Positions 1-8,034 of a DNA stretch of 64,000 nt are shown piece after piece. Under the pieces are notes generated by a model. That model searched no databases, had not been told where the DNA came from, and worked only from the letters and a program-made list of their open reading frames with translations. The position numbers were made by a program, and so were the translations under genes. Numbering within the stretch: position 1 is the first letter of the stretch; the number at the start of each line of letters is the position of its first letter. The stretch is taken from NCBI GenBank assembly GCA_963763115.1, contig CAVXNM010000018.1, positions 1 to 64,000 of the forward strand, given 5' to 3'. The stretch comes from CAVQCA01 sp963763115 (lineage in GTDB: Bacteria; Pseudomonadota; Gammaproteobacteria; UBA9214).

Positions 1-63
1 AAAGCTGCATTATGACGCATTATTTTAACCGGTAAATGATGCGGTTCTGTTATAATACCGCCC

Positions 64-1044
64 GTGAAAACAGCGACAAGCACACTACAAGAACCGCCTG
101 TTTTTATCCCGCCAACGGTGCCGGAATTGCTTGAGGCCCTCGAGCAAAAAGACCACATCATCCGTGAGCAGCAACAGCTGCTGAAGCTCCTTGAAGAGAA
201 GCTACGGCTGTCCAGGTTGCAGCGCTTTGGCGCCAGCAGCGAGAAGCTGTCCTTCCAGGTCGATTTCTTTGATGAGGCGGAGCTTGAAGTTGCACTCAGC
301 GATCTTGAAGCCCAACTGCCGGAAGACCCTTCACCGAAGAAGCCCCGCAAGAAACGCAAAGGTTTTTCGGATCAACTGCCACGCATACGCGTTGATCTGG
401 TCTTAACGGATGAAGAAAAGTCGGGTGCGGACAAAACCTTCTTCACCAAGGTTAAGGAAGAACTGGATATCGTGCCTGCCCAGGCACGGGTGCTTGAGTA
501 CTGGCAGGAAAAGGCCGTATTTGAACAAGGCGGTGAACAGCGCATTGTTGCAGCCCAAAGGTCGCCGCACCCGCTGGGCAAATGCATTGCCAGCGTGCAA
601 CTGCTGGCCTATATCCTGATCTCGAAGTACGCCGATGCCTTGCCACTGTATCGGTTGGAGAAGATCCTCAAGCGCTACGGCGGCGACATTACCCGCACCA
701 CTCTGGCCAACTGGATCATCCGCCTGGATGACGTCTTCAAACCGCTGATTAACCTGATGCGGGAACACCAGTTGGCAGGGGATTACCTGCAGGCAGACGA
801 GACCCGGCTACAGGTGCTGAAAGAAGACGGCCGGCCGGCGACATCCGACAAATGGATGTGGCTGATTCGGGGTGGGCCACCGGATCAACCGGCCGTGCTG
901 TTCGAATACGATGTCTCACGCAGTGAGGAGGTGCCGTTACGCCTGCTGGATGGCTTCGAGGGCGTACTCCAGGTCGATGGGTATGCCGGGTACAACCGGG
1001 TCTGTCGTGAAAACCCCATTACCCGCATTGGCTGTTGGGATCAT
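64..1044 (+). pseudogene. tnpC: IS66 transposase TnpC, N-terminal part (split by RIT insertion)
   Basis: First 327 codons of an IS66 DDE transposase, starting at a GTG. Residues about 25-60 form the leucine-rich coiled coil followed by the family motif RLQRFGASSEKL; the first catalytic Asp is in QADETR and the second in LQVDGYAGYNR. The frame is intact up to the family motif CWDH, where the sequence abruptly changes to the end of a RIT element and runs to an unrelated stop at 1095. The missing continuation (ARRKFVEASKAA) resumes at 4555. The first and second catalytic Asp residues are here and the Glu is in the other half, so no single piece can be active. Confidence 0.93.
1038..1044. repeat. 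RIT left junction core GGATCAT
   Basis: Seven bases identical to 4548-4554. Left of it the IS66 reading frame is intact; right of it the RIT end sequence starts. The two copies collapse to one in the restored transposase gene. Confidence 0.8.
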
Positions 1045-1126
1045 TATCCTGAGTTGCTTATTATGTCGAGTAATTGCGTCAATGTTCGGCAATAGGGCTA
1101 CGTTCCTGTGCGGACTGTCAGGATAA
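1044..1126. repeat. RIT left end with inverted 9-mers
   Basis: The left end holds TTATCCTGA at 1044-1052 and its exact complement TCAGGATAA at 1118-1126. The same two motifs, one with a single change, frame the right end in inverted order. Shared blocks between the two ends also include TGTCGA and GACT next to the inner motif. These are the likely binding sites of the element's recombinases. Confidence 0.65.
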
Positions 1127-1222
1127 AGGATCAGCGGATTGGCAACCGGGAAGTCAGCCTTGTAAACCAAAGTGCCGCTGCCGCGTTTTACTCTGAGTGT
1201 GACAGGCGCTCGGTGGTGATTT

Positions 1223-2449
1223 ATGCGGAGAAGCAGCAGATCAAAGAGCGGTTCCAGGTTTGATGCCGTTGAGCGTGTCTGGCGCGACAACCGTTGCCTC
1301 AAGCACAGTTCCATCGTCGTGTATCGGAGGTGGATCCTCCGCTTCAAGGCCTACTGCCACGCCAAGCAGTTGGAAGAGAGGGCGCAGCTCACGCTCGTCG
1401 GCGTCTCGCGGTTCGCTCGCTGGTATGCGTGCGCGCACGACATCGAAGAGAAGACGGCGTTTTCCAGCGCGCGCAGCGCTCTCGGGACCTGGGCGCTCGC
1501 ACGTCAGACACTGGGCGAGTCGCTGCCACCGTGGAGGCTCGTGCAGGATGCGGAGCGTTCACGCTCGCCTTTGATTCGGGAGTTTGCCGAACATCTGCAT
1601 CTGCACCGCGGCAATCCTACCAGCACGGTTCGCAAGAAGATCGCGCACGTCGCCCACTTCCTTGCGTTCCTGCGCGAGCAGGGTCGCAGGCCGCAACAGA
1701 TTCGACTCCAGGACATCGATGCTTTTGTGAGCATCTGCGGTAAGCGCTACGCGCGCACCACCGTCGCTGATATCTGCTCCAGCTTGCGGGGATTTATGCG
1801 TTTCTTGCACGTGAGCGGGCGTATAACGGTAGACCTTGCTTCCTCGATTCTCGCCCCGATCGTACGTCGCCATGAGCATCCGCATCGGGCACTGTCCTGG
1901 GATGACGTGCAGCACATTCTGCATGCCGTCGATCAGCGAAGTGCCTGCGGCCGACGCGACTATGCCTTGCTGCTGCTGATGAGCAGCTACGGATTGGGTG
2001 CGGGGGAAGTCATTCGCCTGACACTCGAGGACATCGATTGGCGTGCCGCGACGCTGCACGTGGTGCGGCCGAAGACCCACGTCGAGTTCGTCCTGCCGCT
2101 ACTACCCGCGGTGGCGCAAGCGCTCGCGAGCTACCTGCGCCATGGGCGTCCCAGGCACGCGCGGTCACGCCACGTGTTCGTGACGATGAGGGCGCCCTAC
2201 AAGCCATTGGCCTGTGCGGTTAGCATTCGTCATATCCTGCATACCCACGCGCATCGAGCCGGCGTCACGGCACCGTACTTGGGTACCCACGTGCTACGCC
2301 ACACCCACGCGTGTCGCCAGATGGAACTCGGCGCGCAACCCAAAGTCATCGGCGACATCCTCGGCCATCGTGATCCGGACTCCACGTCGGCGTACCTTCG
2401 CGTGGCAACCGAGCGTTTACGCGACCTTGCCCTGCCAGTCCCGTCATGA
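1223..2449 (+). CDS. ritA: RIT tyrosine recombinase, first gene
   Basis: Phage-integrase-type tyrosine recombinase of 408 aa, first of the trio. An N-terminal core-binding region (about 90-200) is followed by the catalytic domain (about 225-400). Visible catalytic positions are His356, Arg359 and His360 in HVLRH, His382 in LGHRD and the nucleophile Tyr391 in SAYLR. The first catalytic Arg, normally in TGLRxxE, is replaced: the sequence reads YGLGAGE, with Gly259 where Arg is expected. It may therefore depend on its partner recombinases or play a structural role; that is inference. The stop overlaps the next start in ATGA. The symbol follows usage for RIT elements. Confidence 0.88.
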   Translation: MRRSSRSKSGSRFDAVERVWRDNRCLKHSSIVVYRRWILRFKAYCHAKQLEERAQLTLVGVSRFARWYACAHDIEEKTAFSSARSALGTWALARQTLGESLPPWRLVQDAERSRSPLIREFAEHLHLHRGNPTSTVRKKIAHVAHFLAFLREQGRRPQQIRLQDIDAFVSICGKRYARTTVADICSSLRGFMRFLHVSGRITVDLASSILAPIVRRHEHPHRALSWDDVQHILHAVDQRSACGRRDYALLLLMSSYGLGAGEVIRLTLEDIDWRAATLHVVRPKTHVEFVLPLLPAVAQALASYLRHGRPRHARSRHVFVTMRAPYKPLACAVSIRHILHTHAHRAGVTAPYLGTHVLRHTHACRQMELGAQPKVIGDILGHRDPDSTSAYLRVATERLRDLALPVPS

Positions 2450-3414
2450 CGACGATCACACTCGACAATCTCGCCCGCGACATCGAGGACTTTCTCGCGT
2501 TCAAGCGAGCATTGGGGTACTGCTACGGACGGGGTGAAGCGACGCTGCGAAGCTTCGAGCGCTTTGCCTATGAACATGCGGGTCGAGGCTCAACAGGGCG
2601 GTCTAAGATCGGGCTGGCCACGACGCTGGAGGCCTTTCTGTCACGCCTCGAGGGGCGCAAAGCCGTCACTGCGGCCAATGAACTGGGCGCATTGCGCCAG
2701 CTCTGCCTCTATCGCCGTCGGCGCGATCCCTATGGCTATGTGCCGGAGCATGGCTGGGCGCCGCAGACCGAGTCCGTCTACCTGCCCTACATCTTCTCTC
2801 GCGAGGAGATACGCGACCTGCTCGACGCCGCGAACCGCCACCGTGGGCGCAACATCCCGGGGCCGATGCTGCGCGCGTTGCTCCTCGTCCTCTACTGCAC
2901 CGGCCTGCGCTTTGGCGAAGCGGTACGACTGCGTCTGTCGGACGTGGATCTCAGGCGATGCACGTTTCTCATCCGCGAGAGCAAGGGTCGAACCCGGCTC
3001 GTACCCTTCGGCGAGGATCTCGCGCGCGAGCTCAACGCGTACCTTGACGAGCGCGTGCGCACCGCCGGTGCTGCGGTCGATGCTCTTTTCGTGCGCAAGA
3101 ACGGTAGCGCGCTGACCCTTGGATCGGCATCTGAGGCCGTTAGGCGCCTCCTGCGTCAGCGCGGACTGAAGCCTGCGGTGGGCCGCTTGGGACCGCGTCC
3201 CTACGATTTCCGGCACGCCTATGCCGTGCACCGCCTGACCGAGTGGTATCACGCAGGCGTCGATATCCATGCGCGGCTGCCCTGGCTGTCAGCCTACATG
3301 GGCCACGTCAACGTGCTCGGCACCGAAGTGTATCTGCATGCCACTCCAGAGCTGCTGCAACTGGCCAGTGATCGCTTCGCCGATCGGCTTAACCGCCCAC
3401 GGTCAACACCATGA
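2446..3414 (+). CDS. ritB: RIT tyrosine recombinase, second gene
   Basis: Tyrosine recombinase of 322 aa, middle gene of the trio, translationally coupled to both neighbours by ATGA overlaps. The N-terminal SAM-like DNA-binding region covers about residues 8-110. In the catalytic domain Arg155 (TGLRFGE), Arg256 and His257 (DFRH), His287 (MGH) and Tyr296 (EVYLH) are present. The His that usually opens the HxLRH box is Tyr253 here (PYDFRH), a substitution seen in some active recombinases and so less telling than the Arg loss in the first gene. Its role is presumably DNA strand exchange at the element ends together with the other two. Confidence 0.88.
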   Translation: MTTITLDNLARDIEDFLAFKRALGYCYGRGEATLRSFERFAYEHAGRGSTGRSKIGLATTLEAFLSRLEGRKAVTAANELGALRQLCLYRRRRDPYGYVPEHGWAPQTESVYLPYIFSREEIRDLLDAANRHRGRNIPGPMLRALLLVLYCTGLRFGEAVRLRLSDVDLRRCTFLIRESKGRTRLVPFGEDLARELNAYLDERVRTAGAAVDALFVRKNGSALTLGSASEAVRRLLRQRGLKPAVGRLGPRPYDFRHAYAVHRLTEWYHAGVDIHARLPWLSAYMGHVNVLGTEVYLHATPELLQLASDRFADRLNRPRSTP

Positions 3415-4427
3415 GCCGTCAGAAAGCCCCCGAGCTACTGTCGCTCGTCGAGTCGTTCTTCCGTGATCATCTCGAGCGTCTCTGCGGAGCGAGTCCCCAC
3501 ACGATACGTGCCTATCGTGACGCGCTGCGACTGCTCTTTGGCTTCCTGGCGGACGCTAAGGGGTGCGCCGTGGCAGATCTGCGGCTCGACGATCTTCAGG
3601 TGGAGGCGATCATGGCCTTTCTTGCGCATCTCGAGGTCAAGCGTGCCAACACGGTGGCCAGCCGCAACTATCGGCTCGCAGCAATCCGCAGCTTCTTCAA
3701 ACACCTGGTACGCCATGATCTGTCTCGCGCTGATCAATACCAGCGCGTCCTTTCGCTGCCTTCGAAGAAGGCTCATTCATCGATAGCGCACTACCTTGAG
3801 CCCGAAGAGGTTCGATTGATCCTCGAGCAGCCAGACCGTCGAACCCCTGCCGGCCTTCGCGACCATGCCCTGTTGCTCTTTCTCTACAACACGGGCGCAC
3901 GCGTCAGCGAGGCACTCGCCGTGCGTCTGTGCGACGTGAGACTGGCCGCCCCGAGACAGGTGCGCCTGCACGGTAAAGGCGGCAAAGAACGGCTTTGTCC
4001 CTTGTGGAAAGACACGGCGAATGCGCTACAACGGCTGCCCGGCGTGCGAGGAGGCCAGCCCAACGATCCACTTTTCTGTAACCGGCATGGCCAGTCGCTC
4101 ACCCGCGACGGCGTCGCATACCTCTTGAATAAGTACGTCACTCAGGCCGCCCGTCAGGCACCGGCATTACACCGGCGACGCGTCACCCCGCACGTGTTGC
4201 GTCACAGTTGCGCGGTCGCGTTGCTCCAAGCGGGCAGCGATATTACGGTGATCCGCGACTATCTCGGGCATGCCAGTATCGCGACGACAAGTCGATACCT
4301 CACAACAAATCTAAAGGCGAAACGCGATGCGCTGGAAGTCTTCTGGCAGCACGCCGGGATCTCGCCCGTACGTACCGATTCCTGGAAACCCAAGCCTGAC
4401 CTGCTCGCCTTCCTCGATTCCCTGTAG
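3411..4427 (+). CDS. ritC: RIT tyrosine recombinase, third gene
   Basis: Tyrosine recombinase of 338 aa, last of the trio and the most canonical, resembling XerC/XerD in architecture: SAM-like N-terminal domain (about 10-100) and catalytic domain (about 125-315). All catalytic positions are visible: Arg164 (TGARVSE), the beta-hairpin Lys in HGKGGKER, His261/Arg264/His265 (HVLRH), His287 (LGHAS) and Tyr296 (SRYLT). It is the only member of the trio with a complete set. It ends about 10 bases before the repeats of the right element end. Confidence 0.92.
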   Translation: MSRQKAPELLSLVESFFRDHLERLCGASPHTIRAYRDALRLLFGFLADAKGCAVADLRLDDLQVEAIMAFLAHLEVKRANTVASRNYRLAAIRSFFKHLVRHDLSRADQYQRVLSLPSKKAHSSIAHYLEPEEVRLILEQPDRRTPAGLRDHALLLFLYNTGARVSEALAVRLCDVRLAAPRQVRLHGKGGKERLCPLWKDTANALQRLPGVRGGQPNDPLFCNRHGQSLTRDGVAYLLNKYVTQAARQAPALHRRRVTPHVLRHSCAVALLQAGSDITVIRDYLGHASIATTSRYLTTNLKAKRDALEVFWQHAGISPVRTDSWKPKPDLLAFLDSL

Positions 4428-4437
4428 ATCACCGGTT

Positions 4438-4504
4438 TTATCCTGACTATCAAGTCGCCGTTCGGCAACTCCTTGCTGCATTCGACAGAATGTGCTCCGG
4501 ATAA
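4438..4504. repeat. RIT right end with inverted 9-mers
   Basis: TTATCCTGA at 4438-4446 and TCCGGATAA at 4496-4504 (one mismatch to TCAGGATAA) mirror the left end. A further related copy, TCGGGATAA, lies at 4513-4521. The segment 4505-4547 beyond the mirrored part has no counterpart at the left end but belongs to the insertion, because the IS66 frame resumes only after it. Confidence 0.6.
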
Positions 4505-4526
4505 AATGCATGTCGGGATAATGTGC

Positions 4527-4548
4527 CTTATGCAGAGCTCAACATAAG
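4527..4548. repeat. Palindrome at the RIT right terminus
   Basis: Arms CTTATGCAGAG and CTTATGTTGAG (on opposite strands) match at 9 of 11 positions around a central GAGCTC. It abuts the GGATCAT core, as expected of the paired arms a tyrosine recombinase binds at a crossover site. Confidence 0.5.
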
Positions 4549-4554
4549 GATCAT
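4548..4554. repeat. RIT right junction core GGATCAT
   Basis: Second copy of the 7-bp core found at 1038-1044. The IS66 transposase frame resumes in GAT CAT GCG CGC at this point. Confidence 0.8.
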
Positions 4555-5106
4555 GCGCGCAGGAAGTTCGTTGAGGCGAGCAAGGCGGCGCCTGCCATAA
4601 AGAAAGGCAGTAAGGTCAGCAAGGCCGATGCGGCCATTGGCAAGATCCGCAAACTTTACTTGATCGAAGACCGGATTAAGGATCTTGAGCCTGAACAAAA
4701 GAAAGCGCAACGACAGACTCTGAGCCGGCCAGTACTGGATGATTTGAAGGGCTGGTTGGAAACGAACTGTCAGCGGGTGCCCAAAGACAGCCTGACCTGG
4801 ATCGCAATCAACTACACGCTTAATCAGTGGGACCCGCTCATTGGTTACTGTGAAGATGGCCGCTTGAATATCAGCAATGCACTGGCGGAGAACGCCATCA
4901 GGCCCTTTGCGGTTGGCCGCCGCAACTGGTTGTTCAGTGATACGCCGCGTGGCGCCAGGGCCAGTGCGACCTGCTATAGCCTGATAGAAACCGCGAAGGC
5001 CAATGGGCTGGAACCCTACGCCTATCTACATCATGTATTGCAACACATCGCGACGGCTGACACGCTGGAAAAGATTGAAGCTTTGTTGCCCTGGAACATG
5101 AAGTAA
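4555..5106 (+). pseudogene. tnpC: IS66 transposase TnpC, C-terminal part
   Basis: In-frame continuation of the split transposase, beginning ARRKFVEASKAA. It contains the lysine-rich stretch KKGSKVSKAD, the third catalytic residue in ALAENAIRPFAVGRRNW and the usual C-terminus (LEPYAYLHHVLQHI, LLPWNMK). Joined to the first 327 codons it gives 510 aa, the normal length for TnpC. It lacks its own start and is not expected to be translated unless the RIT leaves. Confidence 0.93.
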
Positions 5107-5126
5107 ACATCGCGCCACTATGGCTG

Positions 5127-5154
5127 CATAGGGTGCTGAATCTCTGGCGCTTAC
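5127..5154. repeat. IS66 right terminal repeat
   Basis: Terminal region ending CTTAC on the plus strand, i.e. GTAAG read inward. The left partner is outside the window, so the repeat is assigned by position 20 bases after the transposase stop and by the family's GTAA terminus. Confidence 0.6.
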
Positions 5155-5303
5155 GAAATACCCATTCTTGCTGTTCATGAAGACAGTGTCCTTGATGCAG
5201 TAATACCAGAGTGGAATGAATTAGAGCTCACATGGGAAGAACTTGGTGTGCTACCCAAACTCTGGATGGCAAGGATTTCTCAATGGAGAGGTATTTATTA
5301 CAT

Positions 5304-5328
5304 CGCGGATTCAACTTTGAAGTGCAAC
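5304..5328. repeat. IS30 inverted repeat, left (transposase 3' side)
   Basis: Begins CGCGGATTCAAC and ends AAGTGCAAC; 20 of 25 positions match the complement of 6358-6382. Confidence 0.85.
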
Positions 5329-6285
5329 GGTTAGCGAAGTCCTGGTATTGAAGAAGACTTCAAAAGGTGTCCGGAAGCCCAGCGATTTTCTGGGACGGTG
5401 GTTGAGTTTATCCATGGCCTTTTCAATCTCATGCTTGGTAACAGTCGTCAGATCCCGGTGTTTCGGGAAGTACTGTCGGATGAGTCCGTTGGTGTTCTCG
5501 TTCAGTCCACGCTCCCAGGAGGCATAAGGATGAGCGAAATAGATGCGTGCATCAAGGTCGCTGGCCATGCCTTCGTGGTCGGTGAATTCCCGGCCATTGT
5601 CATAGGTGATGGTATGCACCCAGTCGATGTACGGGGTAAGCCCGTCCACAACAGCGTCTCGGACAGCCTCTGCCGTCTTATTGAGGACGGCCCGGATGAC
5701 CGTATACAGCGACTTGCGCTCAACCAACGTGACCAGGGCGCCCCGATGACCCTTACCGATCACGGTATCACCCTCCCAGTCGCCGAAGCGCTGCCGGCTA
5801 TCGACAATGGCCGGGCGTTCATCGATCGAGATCTGGTTGGGAATGCAGCCGCGTCGGCTATAGGCACCATAGCGTTTGCGCCGGACCTTCTGACAGCGCA
5901 GGAAACGGTACAGCTCACCTCCTGAGCGCTGGTCTGCGTAAACGTACTGGTAGATCCATTCATGGCTGATAGATACCCCGTGTTCCCTCTCGACCCGGCC
6001 GACAACCTGCTCCGGACTCCACTCCTCTCGGATCAGTGTCTCGACAAGTTGCCAGACCTTGTCACCTATCCGGGGCTGAGCCTTGTCGTGACGCCGCCGC
6101 AGCGCCAGATGATGGGCCTGCCGGGGCCGGTAGCCCTTCAGGCCCCGATTTCGGCGCAGCTCCCGGCTGATGGTCGATTTATCCCGATCCAGCAGCTCGG
6201 CAATCTCTGCCTGGCTGTATTCTGCTTTCTTCAGGATGTAAATTTGGTATCGTTCCTCTTGGGTAAGCTGCGTATAGCCTCTCAT
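5311..6285 (-). CDS. IS30-family transposase
   Basis: DDE transposase of 324 aa. The N-terminal helix-turn-helix (about 8-50, with SQAEIAELLDRDKSTISREL) is the IS30 signature; the integrase core supplies Asp in GDWEGDTVIG, Asp in ITYDNGREF and Glu in the region ERGLNENTNGLIRQY. Length and both DNA-binding and catalytic parts are complete. The start ATG lies 73 bases inside the right inverted repeat and the stop overlaps the left one. It acts on its own IS ends and has no functional link to its neighbours. Confidence 0.96.
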   Translation of the reverse strand: MRGYTQLTQEERYQIYILKKAEYSQAEIAELLDRDKSTISRELRRNRGLKGYRPRQAHHLALRRRHDKAQPRIGDKVWQLVETLIREEWSPEQVVGRVEREHGVSISHEWIYQYVYADQRSGGELYRFLRCQKVRRKRYGAYSRRGCIPNQISIDERPAIVDSRQRFGDWEGDTVIGKGHRGALVTLVERKSLYTVIRAVLNKTAEAVRDAVVDGLTPYIDWVHTITYDNGREFTDHEGMASDLDARIYFAHPYASWERGLNENTNGLIRQYFPKHRDLTTVTKHEIEKAMDKLNHRPRKSLGFRTPFEVFFNTRTSLTVALQS

Positions 6286-6357
6286 GTGTGCTCCTCTTGC
6301 TTGGCGGTGAGATAAGCCACAATGCTAACGCAGCTTGCCCTCTTACCGTCATGTAGA

Positions 6358-6382
6358 GTTGCACTTACAAATTGAATTCACG
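6358..6382. repeat. IS30 inverted repeat, right (transposase 5' side)
   Basis: Complement begins CGTGAATTCAAT and ends AAGTGCAAC, pairing with 5304-5328. The host sequence CAT TTTTGAT follows directly. Confidence 0.85.
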
Positions 6383-6849
6383 CATTTTTGATACTTCAGG
6401 CGGGAAAGGTTATGTCGGGTCAGCATATGGTCATGACAACCTTCTTGGCAGATGGAATAATTATGCTGCCAGTGGACATGGGGGAAATCGCCTCCTCCGA
6501 AATCGTGACCCAAAGAATTTTCGATTTACTATTCTTCAGCGAGTTTCGCCGGACATGGAAGCCAGCGAGGTTATCAAACTTGAAAGCACATGGAAGCAAC
6601 GCCTACACACCCGTGATCCGTATGGACTGAATGAGAACTAGGTAAGTCGGGCTTGCCTATAACTACCAAAAAGGTATCAGTATTAAATAAAAACGAACGT
6701 TTACGCCATGCCATAGCGGATGCCCGCCGCCGAGACCCTGGCAAGATCGTGTCACCAGGGTGGCTAATCAGGACACGACTACGATCCGGTGCGCCAGCGG
6801 TGAGGAGGAGGTACTGAGTTTTAAGGGGCGGGCGAGGAGGAGATAACGT

Positions 6850-7029
6850 TGGGGAGTTGGTCGATCACCCACTGAATCAGATATTCAACGTTATTTTGGT
6901 GTTAGCCCTCCGACCTTCCATCAAATGATGGTAAAACTCGAAAATCTTGGGATGATTACAAGGCAACCAGGCGTGGCAAGAAGCATTCAAACCATGGTTT
7001 CTAAGGATAGTATTCCGGAGTTGAAATGA
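6850..7029 (+). pseudogene. Winged-helix DNA-binding protein remnant (N-terminus lost)
   Basis: An open frame with no start codon reads GRSPTESDIQRYFGVSPPTF then HQMMVKLENLGMITRQPGVA and ends SIPELK before TGA. It matches the C-terminal two thirds of a small winged-helix protein family common in proteobacteria, with the recognition-helix pattern VSPPTxHQM and the wing RQPGVARS. The expected N-terminal helix is missing; the preceding GC-rich purine tract (6815-6848) is unrelated. Identification is from memory of the family pattern and is moderately secure. Confidence 0.6.
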
Positions 7030-7069
7030 ACGTTACGAATAGGTGAAGGATGTACATAAGGAAATATGC

Positions 7070-7186
7070 GTGATAACGATTCTCGTTATTGATGATGAGA
7101 TGATCAGTCTGCAAGTGCTGTGTCAACTCGCCAAATCTATCGATGGTAATCACGATGTACGGGGGTTTACCGGTGGGGTTTCTTAG
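7070..7186 (+). pseudogene. Response-regulator receiver domain remnant
   Basis: From a GTG the frame reads ITILVIDDEMISLQVLCQLA, an excellent beta1-alpha1 of a CheY-like receiver with the acidic pair Asp-Asp-Glu, and then KSIDGNHDVRGFTG. It stops after about 38 codons, before the phospho-acceptor Asp, where it runs into the 3' end of the integrase fragment on the other strand. Not functional. Confidence 0.6.
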
Positions 7187-7829
7187 GGTTCGGTTTCAGG
7201 TTAGAGAGTAGTATCTCTACCTCATCCAGGGTGAACCGTTCACGATCCTCGTGAGCGTTCTTGGTTCTCTTTAGTTGCATACCCCTGGCATAGTTCTTAT
7301 CCAGGTATCCGTGCCGTTCCATCCAGGAACAGAAGGTGCCTACCCTGGATAAGTATTTGTTGGTGGTCTGGATAGCCCTATTACCGTCTAAGAGACTCTG
7401 TTTATATTCATTGAGAGTGTCAAAACCTATCTTGGCAGTGGTGACATTTCCGGTGTGCCGGATAAAGTGATCTATGATTCTTTTATTTTCTGCTGCCGTC
7501 TTGGCAGTCCAGGAATCATCTGCCATTTTTTCCTGACAAAAAATTGCCAAGATATCGTTGAGCCGCTTATGCGTGAACTTGATATTTGTCAGTTGCTGGG
7601 CAATGGCTAGTTCATGCTCTGTGGAGTCACCCACGATAGTAACCTTAGCTCCAGCGTGCTCCAACGTTATCAGATTGCGTGTTTGATCAACCCCGCATCT
7701 TTGGCGTTCCTCTGTGATAATTTCGGATATTTGCTCAACGGCTTCCCGTTTTTTTCGGGTATGTAATGATCTCTTCATCCCATTACGCCTGTAGTAATAG
7801 ATGCCATGCCTGGATTTATATAGGTACAT
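7167..7829 (-). pseudogene. Tyrosine integrase, catalytic domain missing
   Basis: From the ATG of MYLYKSRHGIYYYRRNG (220 codons) this is the N-terminal half of a phage/island integrase: an Arm-binding-like region with RSLHTRKKREAVEQISEI, then a SAM-like core-binding domain (about 105-195, WTAKTAAENKRIIDHFIRH). It stops at FTLDEVEILLSNLKPNPKK, exactly where the catalytic domain would start, so Arg/His/Tyr active-site residues are all absent. An in-frame extension upstream runs into the tRNA and is not credible. It lies 129 bases downstream of the 3' end of tRNA-Ala, the classic position for an integrase that uses a tRNA as attachment site. Confidence 0.75.
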
Positions 7830-7958
7830 ATCGGTGTCTCTCGTTTTCTCTTCAAGAAGAGAAAGTGGACCACCAACCGTCAAAAAGTGGACCACTGCGC
7901 CTTTTCGGCGCACACCAAATGATGTAACTATATAATTACTAAGACAAACAGATGAGAA

Positions 7959-8034
<76 letters not shown>

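Larger units (their letters stand above)
1038..4554 (+). mobile_element. RIT element (recombinase in trio) inserted in IS66 tnpC
   Basis: A 3.5-kb unit made of three adjacent, same-strand tyrosine recombinase genes joined by ATGA stop/start overlaps, with short non-coding ends carrying inverted motifs. This is the defining layout of RIT elements. Both junctions with the IS66 transposase show GGATCAT (1038-1044 and 4548-4554), present once in the reconstructed uninterrupted gene. A 7-bp shared core suits either a target duplication or the 6-8 bp strand-exchange region of a tyrosine recombinase. Counting from one core to the next gives 3510 bp. No cargo gene is present besides the recombinases. 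Confidence 0.9.
1..5154 (+). mobile_element. IS66-family insertion sequence, right-hand part, interrupted by a RIT element
   Basis: Only the right part of this IS is in the window; its left end and the usual accessory genes tnpA and tnpB would lie before base 1. It is recognised from the two halves of a TnpC transposase and from a terminus that, read inward on the minus strand from the right edge, begins GTAAGCGCCAGAG, the GTAA start usual for IS66 ends. The eight bases beyond the edge (GAAATACC) are the expected target duplication, but the left copy cannot be seen. The IS has landed in the upstream part of a GIY-YIG nuclease gene and was later hit inside tnpC by a RIT element. Confidence 0.85.
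5304..6382 (-). mobile_element. IS30-family insertion sequence, complete
   Basis: A 1079-bp IS with one transposase gene, 25-bp terminal inverted repeats matching at 20 positions and a 3-bp target duplication CAT at 5301-5303 and 6383-6385. The duplication is confirmed by the host gene: deleting the IS with one CAT copy restores the GIY-YIG reading frame. Two- to three-base duplications are typical of IS30. Nothing visible is broken, so the element may still be mobile. Confidence 0.93.
5155..6641 (+). pseudogene. GIY-YIG nuclease gene broken by IS66 and IS30
   Basis: Left piece 5155-5303 reads PILAVHEDSVLDAVIPEWNE and on to QWRGIYY; right piece 6386-6641 reads FDTSGGKGYVGSAYG to a TAG stop. 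Removing the IS30 and one CAT copy gives the continuous frame WRGIYYIFDTSGGKGYVG, an intact GIY-YIG core, followed by the catalytic Arg in LLGRWNNYA and Glu in IKLESTWKQRL. The N-terminal part of the gene is cut off by the IS66 end. This family of about 200-300 aa proteins is of unknown cellular role; the GIY-YIG fold cleaves DNA. Base composition is lower in GC than the flanking transposons. Confidence 0.88.

Noticed and set aside
6785..6850. GAGGAGGA-rich segments as a second copy of the tRNA-Ala 3' end
   Set aside because: Only short purine-rich similarity to the tRNA end; no continuous match that would qualify as an attachment repeat.
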